In this document: piece by piece, positions 1 through 64,000 of the stretch
Layout of the letters: every line of letters begins with the position of its first letter
Numbering within the stretch: position 1 is the stretch's first letter
Assembly: GCF_033958435.1 (NCBI RefSeq)
Contig: NC_134137.1
Span: forward strand, 249,100,501-249,164,500
Reading direction: 5' to 3'
Length of the DNA stretch: 64,000 nt
Source of the DNA: Carettochelys insculpta
Lineage: Eukaryota > Chordata > Testudines > Carettochelyidae
Notes under the pieces: model-generated
Databases searched by the model: none
Told to the model about the DNA's origin: nothing
Seen by the model: the letters and a program-made list of their open reading frames with translations, nothing else
Position numbers and translations under genes: made by a program

Positions 1-395
1 CTATACTAGCCCTCTCTTTTTAGAGGGGTCATGTTAATGAGGGATTTTGGCACATACTAATGAGGCACTGCAATGAATATGCAATGCCTCATTAGCATAA
101 TGGCAGCTGCACATGATTCAAAGGTGCCGCTTTCAAAATGCACGCCGCCCATGTAGATGGGGACCTTTCAAAGGGATCACCTGATTTCAAGAGTCCCTTC
201 TTCCCATTCGGTTTTAGGAAGAAGTCGCTTTCAAAGTCAGGAGACTCCTTTCAAAAGGCCCACAGCTATACAGGCCATGTGCATTTTGAAAGCCGCACTT
301 TTGAATCACACGTGGTTGCCATTATGCTAATAAGGCACTGCATATTTATGGCAGTGCCTCATTAGGGTCTGCTGAAATCCCCTATGTAGACACAG
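1..395. repeat. short inverted-repeat DNA element (GTCTACAC family), 5' end cut by window
   Basis: The stretch starts just inside a terminal repeat (CTATACTAGCCC) and ends GTAGACACAGC, the reverse complement of the family's GCTGTGTCTAC end. Inside, ATGAGGCACTGCA and its mirrored copy (TGCAGTGCCTCATTAG type) form a long stem. The frame at 138-365 is not a gene. No transposase is present. Confidence 0.7.
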
Positions 396-1560
396 CTCTA
401 TTGGCTTAACTGTAATACGGTGGTGCTTTTAACTCAGGTTAGGTGGTGAGTCAGGCATATGTTAAAGCTTGAATTAGCACAGTTTGTTAGCTGCTAATGT
501 GATTGTTTTGTTGTGTGGATGTAGACTAGCTCCACTCAAATGCAGTTCATTTTCCAATGCCTACCCTCAGTTCCCTTCACATATCCAGAAAGGATAAACA
601 AGTTTGTGTCCAGTCCCTAGAGTAACTCACCATATTCTGGTGCAGAGAACTTTTAGAAATATCTTGGAAGTGAGCGCAGCAGCTGAAATGTTGTTTCCCA
701 GTATGTTCACAGATATTCAAGTTGAGATACTCCTCTTCCATTAGCCTAAGTGTGCTCAACTCGAGTAAACTTTGCAGGGAGGGCATACATTGCATCTTAT
801 TCACTTCCAAACACAGAGAGAAGAGTGGAGGGGGGGGAAGAGGAATGAGAGGTCATTATCCCAAACAGTTTTTTGTGTGTGTGTGTGTGTTGAAGTGAAT
901 AATGTTTTATCTTCCAAGGTAATATATTTTTATTTGGTTATTCTTTCTTTTGTTGTTGTTACAACTTGTCTTGTAGCCTCTCTTTTTCTAGGCATTTCCT
1001 TATTCTCCCTCTTCCTCCCTCTCACTTTCCATACTTTCTTTCATGTTCATCTTTTGCTGACGTGTGGAGGAAGCACAAGATTTGGAAAAATTGTGTATTC
1101 TCATGTTTCTTACTAATGTCCTTCGTAATGCTGCTGTAAATGTTAAAATAAAAAAAAAACCACTGTGAAAAACTTGTGTATCGGTGGCACAGTTTATTAG
1201 TCTCCTACCTTCCTGCCCCCTCCCCTCCCCTTGCTCCACCCCAGCAAAACAAACTGTACAGAAAAATTGCATATACACTGGGGTCTTTTACTGAGACAAT
1301 TATGTGGGTCACTGGTCACATCTCATCATTTCCCTGACCAACACAGCTAAGATGCCAAAAGTTTGTAGTGTATACTTGTCCGTAGTCTGCTGGATAGGTC
1401 TGACTTGCTAATTGTTAATGACGGTCTATTCTGAGGTCAGCGAACTGAAAGTTTTCCCTCTCCCCATTTACCAAAAAGAAGGAAACTGCCTTATTCATAT
1501 TTGATAAGTTTCTTTGTAGTCTTAGCACTTTTCACTAATACCCTTTATCCTCAGTTACTT
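396..1560. other. intron 1 sequence, no gene seen
   Basis: AT-rich intron. It holds a short (GT)n run near 876-890, a pyrimidine-rich patch at 1000-1030 with a C-rich one at 1208-1240, and a short A run near 1149. The open frames here have no recognisable protein family and no exon-like splice setting. Confidence 0.6.
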
Positions 1561-1785
1561 AGTCTGTGTCTCCACTACCACTTATATCAGCATAAAATTT
1601 ACGTTATTCAGAGACATGAAAAAACTTCCTGAAGTGACCTAAGTTTTGCTTAGTGCTAACTGCCAGTCCTTGGGTTTACTTTTGTCAGTGGGAGTGCACT
1701 GTCCTGTCAGTTTAAGTGGCTACATGAGAGATTTTACAGCAGTGCAGCTGCATTGCTGTAAGGGCTCCTATGTAGACCTAAATCT
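1561..1785. repeat. possible worn GTCTACAC-family element
   Basis: It begins GTCTGTGTCTCCACTACC and ends TATGTAGACCTAAATC, a weak inverted match, with CAGTGCAGCTGCATTGCTG near the right end. It is too worn for a firm family assignment. Confidence 0.35.
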
Positions 1786-3117
1786 CATTTACTTAATTTT
1801 TTTGTGTAATTAAATAAGCCTTTTAGATAAGTATTTAACTCAATTGACGTACCCTTCAGAAATGATGAAAAAATCAAAGCAGCTGGTGTTTGCATTGTCA
1901 ACTTTTGTTTCATTGTTCAGTGCTATAAATTATAGGAGATGACTAATCTCTGTGCATTCCAAGTTTTCAGGGCATGGGTTGTCTTTATTTTTGTACCCAT
2001 TCTCTATGCTAAACTGAAAGATCAGAATAATTAACTGTCTGTATGAAGAGGGCAAAAGTTTTGTAAGTAACAGCCTCAAAGGATGACTTACGAACACCAT
2101 ATGTAGTTAACATATAGGTAAATCTTAATGGTTTAAAATTAATATATCCAGAAAAGATATTACTCAGAGGGGTGAGTGTTGAATTCTGTTAATCGGCTCA
2201 ACTCCTTAAGTGCAACACTCACCAAAATGTCTTAGGGTTAAGTTTAGTGTATTTCCATACAAGGTAGTGATATATAATATTGTCTGTGTAGAGATAATCC
2301 TATGTAAGTACTGATTTAGTAAATGCATATTGCAGTACATGAGTTTATCTGAGTTATCTCTTCTCTAATGCAAACATACAGATTAACTAACGTTTCATTT
2401 TTTTCAGAAATGACTTTTAAGCTGATGTACAGATAAGCTTCCTTTTAAAAACCCTTTAACATATAAAATCCATGTAGTAGAAGCATTATTACAAACAAGA
2501 CTTGAAATAAAATAAAAAAAATTCTCATTTAATAACCTACTAGAATTTGGAATCAGGCTTCTGCTTTCCATGCTGATGTTGAAAACTGTGTACACCTAAA
2601 ACAGTATAGAGGATACCTCTGCTCTGGTTTTAGAAGGAACTCATTTCATAAATCAATTCAGAAATGCTACTTATAATTAAAATATATTTTAATTTCCTGT
2701 CACAGTTCATGCAAGCTGTGGTCAGAAGGATAAATTACATGTGAATATTTGTTTTAATGAGGTGGACGATTCCACTTCTGCAGCCTTCGTGTGCCCAGTG
2801 CCTAAGACATAACATGCAATGTCTACAAAACCATAGATTTCATAAAGTCGTACACAATGTTTCTATATAACCAACAATTTATACATTATATGTAATATAT
2901 AAATTTTGAATTATTATGCACGATTTAATAACTGTGAATTTTTAGAGGACACAGTAAAACAGCCAGTCCATTCAGAGCTGGACTGTGCCTCAGTGAAGAC
3001 CCTGAACTTCACTGAACTGTGGTAGTCAGATTTATGAGTTGATGCACTCAAGAAAGCTATAACTGAACAAATACATATTTTGGATAGCTTACTGTGTTCA
3101 ACTTTTAAAACACTTAG
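1786..3117. other. intron 1 sequence, no gene seen
   Basis: AT-rich unique-looking intron sequence; I see no exon, RNA gene or clear repeat boundary in it. Confidence 0.5.
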
Positions 3118-3364
3118 GGCTTGTCTACACTTGTCCCCAGCTTCGAAGGGGCGTGTTAATCAGGGCAACAGGAGATTACTAATGAAGTGCTGAGGAGTAA
3201 AGAGCTACACATATGCCGGCACTTCGAAGTTTGATGCTTCAGAATTTCCGCGGGGGAAAATCAGCCTAATGAAGTGCTGCATATTCAACGCAGCACTTCA
3301 TTAGTAATCTCCTATTGTCCTGATTATCATGCCCCCTTCGAAGTTGGGGGCAAGTGTAGACCCC
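3118..3364. repeat. inverted-repeat DNA element with about 70-bp terminal repeats
   Basis: The left end GGCTTGTCTACACTTG and the right end CAAGTGTAGACCCC are inverted copies, and similarity runs about 70 bases inward, through CTTCGAAG motifs to ATTACTAATGAAGTGC. A second small hairpin (CAGCACTTCATTAG against CTAATGAAGTGCTG) lies at about 3267-3304. It is non-coding and would need a transposase from elsewhere. Confidence 0.8.
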
Positions 3365-4093
3365 GCATTAGTTGTTTAAACATAATCACTTAATGACATT
3401 CACATTTTTCCCCTGTATTCACTGGGGTAAATTAAGAGTCCAGGACCCAGTATAAAGTGCAAGTCTGTTCTTCTGTCTCATGTTTAGAAACAAGAGCAAG
3501 TTGGTTTTATTGGTTTCAATCCAATAGTACAGTATAAACATTTTATGTTCCTTCAGTTAAAAGGAATTGATGGTGGTGAGAGAGAAGCTCTTGGAAGAAA
3601 AAGCGTTGAAATAGCCAATTAAGAGGAAGACCAGGCTAATATTTGAATTTTTATTATAATTATAAATTATTTAAAAAGCCAATGAGTCCATGTTGATAGC
3701 AATTTTTTTATAATGTGACATAATTAAGGGAATGTCTGCCACAGACGAGCTATAATGTGGCATTTGTGCTGGTTAGTGCTGTAGAGTAGTCAGTTCCTAC
3801 ATCAACAGAATGGATTTTTATATTGATGTAGTTAATTTGCCTTTCTGAGGGGCAGCAACTATGTTGCCAGAAGAATTCCTCCATCTAGTTGCTTTCACAG
3901 CAGGGCTTAGGTTGGCCAAATGTTGGAGCTTGGTCCAGATTTTTCTGAATCCGCAGCAATGTAGCTAGATTGAACTGATTTTATTGAAATGTAAATTGTG
4001 ATTTAATCTATGTACAGTACATGTTTTTTATAATGAAAAAAATCTATAACACTAGAGGGCTGCACACTTGGTCTCTGCCATAGACCAAGAGCA

Positions 4094-4640
4094 TTGCATG
4101 CATCAGTGCCTTTTTCATTTTTCCATTTACTTGTCCCACAAGCTCTCTGTGCATCACCCTCCCATCCCCCTGGGTTTCAGCAACTGACTCTCTTCAGTCT
4201 TCCTCCCCAAATGCCAGGGTCTGTGTCTGCCCCTTCATTACTGCCTTCCTCACCATGCCTGGGTCTGTTTTCTCCTTGTCTCATTCACCCTACTATTGTC
4301 TCCCATCCCTTCCCCCCTTTAATACTTAAGGCTTTTTGTGCCTCCAAGGTCCCCCACTGTGCTTCCACGTTTCCCTCCTTCCCCACCATACCAGGAGCTC
4401 TGTGTTTCTCAGCTTCCCCTCTCTCCACCCCATTCTCCTCACTAAGCAGAGGGCTCCCACCCATTTCCTTCTCCTGCCCATGCCCAAGGCTCTGCGTACC
4501 CCTTTTTCACCCTTGTAAAAGTCCAATTACTCTTTCCTTGCAACGAGCTCTTTGCGCACCCATATCCCCCCTTTCTCAGCCACCATTTTTTGCAGAATTC
4601 TGTCCTGGAGACAAGTCATTCAAGGTGGTATTATTGTAAA
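4094..4640. repeat. pyrimidine-rich degenerate tandem block
   Basis: The plus strand is mainly C and T for over 500 bases. Variants of GGCTCTGTGCACCC recur, as at AAGCTCTCTGTGCATCACC, GGAGCTCTGTGTTTCTC, AAGGCTCTGCGTACCCC and CGAGCTCTTTGCGCACCC, spaced roughly 60-110 bases apart. The 181-residue frame it creates is Pro/Ser/Phe-rich and looks like a by-product of base composition. Confidence 0.55.
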
Positions 4641-4805
4641 CTCCATTAGAAGATGGACGGCGAAGAGTTGTGCAGTATTATGCTGAATGTGTTTGTGGGT
4701 GCTGTTAGCCAGCTCTTTAACTATATGTTCCTGAGGTGGTAGGAGCAGATGCTTTTGCTAACTGCATACAAAGGTCTCTGTTTTTGCCCCATAATCCTCT
4801 TATTT

Positions 4806-4948
4806 TTCTCTACAGTAAACTCCCCGCTTTACATGATTTTGACATGTGGGATAATCGTATTAACATGAATGTTGAAATCCCAGGCTCCAGCCATGGGGAA
4901 GCAGGCAGTTGGAGCCTGGGGAGACATGGCTTCTTCCTGGCTTCCCCC
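4806..4948. repeat. partial pogo/Tigger-like end
   Basis: TACAGTAAACTCCCCGC resembles the ends of the elements at 10738-11060 and 61148-61477 (TACAGTAAAC type). No matching right end was found before the palindrome that follows. Confidence 0.4.
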
Positions 4949-6004
4949 ATTTCTTATCTGTAACATAACTTTTGAATCTTAATACTAACATTATAGGGAA
5001 TACTCCAGGTGTCAGTATGCAGAACTCTAAACAGTAGAACCCCAAGTTACACGGGGGTTGCGTTCCTTGAAACCTCTGCATAACTCAAATTTCGTGTAAG
5101 TCAGGGGAGGGGAGTCTTTCCCCTCGTCCGCCGACTCATGGGAGCCTGGAGCCAGAGGCTGCAGTGCCTGGTCAGCTGCTTGCGGGAGTCAGGAAACTGA
5201 CCAGGTGCTGCTGCGCCTGGCTCCCAGCTCTGAGGGAACTGTGGGGCTTCCCCCGCCTCCCACTTCCCTCCTCCAAGCCTCCAGGAGCAAGGCACAGCAG
5301 CGCCTGGCTCTCATCTCCCTGGCAGCTCATTGGAGGAGGGAGGGGAGAGGAGGGAAACTGACGGCTCCTGGCTCCCTGGGGCTTCCCCCACTCCCAGCAG
5401 CAGCTTCCCCCAGCTGCTTGGAGCCAGCGCTAAGGCACTGCAAGGGGAAGCTGTAGGGCTGGGGGAAGCTGGAGCTGGCAGTGGAACACTGAAGGGAGTA
5501 GCCACACAGCTTCTTCCTGGCTTCCTGCAGCTGGGGGAAGCCAGGGGGATGCTGCTGCTGGGAGTGGGGGAAGCCCCAGGGAGCCATCAGTTTCCCTCCT
5601 CTCCCCTCCCTCCTTCACTGAATCCCCCAGGGAGATGAGAGCCAGGCGCTGCTGTGCCTTGCTCCTAGGGGCTTGGAGGAGGGAAGCGGGAAGCGAAGGA
5701 AGCCCCACAGCTCCCTCAGCGCTGGGAGCCAGGCGCAGCAGCACCTGGTCAGTTTCCTGACACCAAGAAGCAGCTGACCAGGCACTGCTGCCTCTGGCTC
5801 CAGGCTCCTATGAGTTCCGGGGACAGGGGGGAAAGACTCCCCTCCCCCGACTTACACGAAATTTGAGTTATGCAGAGGTTTCAAGGAATGCAACCCCTGT
5901 GTAACTTGGGGTTCTACTGTTTAGAGTTCTGCACGCTGATACCTGGAGTGTTCCCTATAATGTTAGTATTAAGATTCAAAACTTATGTTACAGATAAAGA
6001 AATG
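4949..6004. repeat. 1.06-kb GC-rich palindrome with pogo/Tigger-like inner ends
   Basis: The left arm (from CATTTCTTATCTGTAACATA) is the reverse complement of the right arm (ending ATGTTACAGATAAAGAAATG); arms of roughly 500 bases meet near 5475. About 80-90 bases inside each tip lies CAGTAGAACCCC (left) and its mirror GGGGTTCTACTG (right), similar to pogo/Tigger terminal repeats. The interior is very GC-rich and rich in GGGGCTTCCCCC and CAGCAGC motifs. Many overlapping frames occur on both strands because the arms mirror each other; none looks like a gene. Confidence 0.85.
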
Positions 6005-7073
6005 CCATCAAGTTGAATGTAAAGTCTCACCTTCCCTCAGCTACCAAAATAAAATCAGAATTACTGAAACAACACAGGAGATCTGAAATAAGAAACTGAG
6101 CTCACTTTTCCATGTAAATCCTGACAATAAAGGCACAAGCTTCAATCCTGCATAACTTACCTCGGTGCGAGGCATTTTCATGAAGAGACAGAGGGAGGGA
6201 ATCCTTCCTTCAGGTGAGAGAGTGGCTGTGTGGCACTTGGGGGAACAAGAGAATCAGTGTAACAACAGATCCTCTGCTTCCATTCCCAGACAGACATTAG
6301 GAACTGCAGCAATCTGGTTTATATAGTACCTGGGGAAGGTGTTTTCTATGTTCAGCAGAACCTTACTGGTTTTGCTGTCAGAATTCCTTTTGTGTTCGTG
6401 GGGTAAAAGGAAAGCATTTGGGACATAGTAACTAGCAATATTAATTGGTGCTGTATAAACTAATTGAGACAAGAATAGACCCAGCTGTTGTTAGACATGT
6501 GTTTTCTGGATCATTTGTTACCGTGATGAGAGAGAATGTCATTGAAATACTGTTCCTTAAGCACTTGCTGTTTTTAGTGATAGAGAGTTGCAACCGACCT
6601 ATTAGGTTGTTTTGATATGGGTTCTCTAAACGTGTGTCTCTTGTCTCTCTTAAACACAAAAGCTTGTGAATATAAAAACTAAATGACTGACTGAATAAGT
6701 TGATTATCAGGGAAATGCATTACACTTTTCACAAGTATTTTTGACAAATCGAACATTGTGATATAGGCATCCGTAATAATGTATGCCTTTGTATGTTTGC
6801 TAGCAGTTAGGTAGATGCATTGCAGATATGCAGAAAGACAGATTCTCATCCCCAAATATCTTACACTCTAGGTAGCTGCTTACATATTAAATATATGGAG
6901 TGACATTGTTGGTATGCATGGAAGTGATTAATTAAATATGCTGATCTTAGGTGTTCCCAAAAGCTTGATCAGAAGACAGTGGATTGAGCAGACTAGGAGC
7001 CAAGAATTTCAGAATTCTCATTCTGAGTGCTATTGAATAATTTCCTCATCTTTTAAATTAGGGATAACGTAGA
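6005..7073. other. intron 1 sequence, no gene seen
   Basis: Unique-looking AT-rich intron; nothing recognised between the palindrome and the next inverted-repeat element. Confidence 0.5.
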
Positions 7074-7415
7074 GGCTGTGTCTACACTTATATTCCTCTT
7101 TCAAAAGAGGAATACAAATGAGGGAAGTCAAAAATGCAAATGAGGCACTGATTTACATATCTCGTGCTTCAAGTAGGAAACAAAAAAGGAAGGGATCTTT
7201 CGAAGATGGGGTTTATTTTTGAAAGAGACCTATCTACATTGCTTGCTGGCTTGCTTTCTGTCTGTCTTTTTGTCTTTCTTTTGAAAGAATCTCTTCTGAA
7301 AAAAGATTTGTGCAAATGAAGCTTGCAATCCATAAATCATTGCTGTGTTTGCATTTTCAATTTCCTTCATTTGCATTCTTCTTTCAAAAAAAGGAATGCA
7401 AGTGTAGACACAGCC
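7074..7415. repeat. inverted-repeat DNA element, GGCTGTGTCTACACT type
   Basis: The left end GGCTGTGTCTACACTTAT and the right end AAGTGTAGACACAGCC are inverted copies, continuing inward as CCTCTTTCAAAAGAGG. Internal TTTGAAAGA and TCTTTTGAAAGA stems are present. It ends 142 bases before ARFGAP3 exon 2. Confidence 0.85.
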
Positions 7416-7557
7416 AAAAAGAATAGTGAAGATGTGATCTGGGGATTAATTAGTTATAAATTCCAGGCACTACATAGGTACTAATAATTGGTCAATAAAT
7501 ATCTCTTAGTGGGAATTGATTTATGTCCAGTTTCATTTGCTGATTTATCTTTTCTAG

Positions 7558-63516
<55,959 letters not shown>

Positions 63517-63607
63517 GTTAGTGAATTAGGAAAGCAAGAAATACTAAAAATAACAGGATAGATATTGAAATCTTGTCATGAAGATTTAGTCACATGACTT
63601 GTGTTGG

Positions 63608-63859
63608 GATGTGTCTACATTGCCACTGTAAGTGTTAAAGCTTGAGTTGTTCATGGGTGTGAAGAAACTTTGCCCAAAGTGATAAAAATATTAACACTGG
63701 AAAGCATCTGTATAGACAGAAATTTATCAATGGAAGCCACTCGCCTGGTGTTAAAGCTACCACCTCTCATACAGTGGGTGTGGTTTTTTTATCACTAGGA
63801 GAGCTCTTTCCCATTGATAAAGAATGACTACACGGTTTGTGGGCAGTATAGACATACCC
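63608..63859. repeat. inverted-repeat element, ATGTGTCTACATTGCC type
   Basis: GATGTGTCTACATTGCCACT mirrors GGGCAGTATAGACATACCC; GTGTTAAAGCTTGAG and TGGTGTTAAAGC lie within. It lies in the intron just after exon 15. Confidence 0.7.
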
Positions 63860-64000
63860 TTAATTAACTTCTTTGGGGAAGAATGTTGATTCTTTTTCTG
63901 TGATGTAGCTGAAATATCAGAAGTCTTGTAACCTCTGGTAAAATATTAAGGTTTTTTATGACTTTCCAATTAATAATTCACTTAAAAATTTCCATGCATA

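Noticed and set aside
4094..4639. 181-residue open frame
   Set aside because: It lies in a pyrimidine-rich block, is Pro/Ser/Phe-rich, overlaps frames on the other strand and has no splice or family evidence.
5101..5744. Many overlapping frames in both strands
   Set aside because: They mirror each other because the region is a palindrome with high GC content.
1..7557. Possible ARFGAP3 exon 1 or promoter
   Set aside because: No stretch resembling the N-terminal MGDPSKQDIL segment and no CpG-rich promoter was found; the only GC-rich stretch is the palindrome.

Overview
The window is vertebrate nuclear DNA and covers most of one gene: the plus-strand orthologue of ARFGAP3, the Golgi/COPI ADP-ribosylation-factor GTPase-activating protein. 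I recognise fourteen constitutive coding exons between 7558 and 63516. They encode about 491 residues in frame, with GT/AG borders throughout. The first coding exon (about 23 residues in human) lies upstream of the window and the last few codons lie downstream. One additional 45-nt in-frame candidate cassette exon (28921-28965) is not part of the human protein as I know it. No other cellular protein-coding gene is visible; almost every other open frame is a chance frame or a transposon remnant.

The organism is most likely a turtle, probably cryptodiran. Two tRNA-Lys-type SINEs of the tortoise PolIII/Cry type, whose 3' ends resemble CR1, sit in opposite orientations (11404-11590 minus, 55014-55200 plus). 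The rest of the repeat content (CR1 tails, DIRS-like tyrosine-recombinase retrotransposons, Penelope-like elements, many short inverted-repeat DNA elements) fits a non-avian reptile. A crocodilian is the main alternative.

Layout: 1-7557, intron 1 with several inverted-repeat elements and a 1.06-kb GC-rich palindrome. 7558-23509, exons for the ArfGAP zinc-finger domain and the start of the linker; the introns hold Penelope-like fragments, one of them a fold-back with a perfect 13-bp target duplication, and a three-level nest of insertions (14858-17075). 23510-28648, an intron mostly filled by a decayed DIRS-like element. 28649-32886, the basic coatomer-binding linker exons. 32887-43564, the largest intron (10.7 kb), with two further DIRS-like elements. 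43565-54259, the Glo3-type C-terminal half. 54260-63394, an intron with a Penelope-like element flanked by an inverted copy of its own 3' end, a SINE, an LTR-like stretch and DNA-transposon relics. 63395-63516, the conserved amphipathic C-terminal exon.

The recurring TIR family beginning GGCTGTGTCTACACT shows 3-bp target duplications in three copies (TAA, TAA, TGA), and a related relic carries a Myb/SANT-like domain; together these suggest a PIF/Harbinger-type origin. All assignments rest on reading the sequence and on memory of the families; no database search was run.
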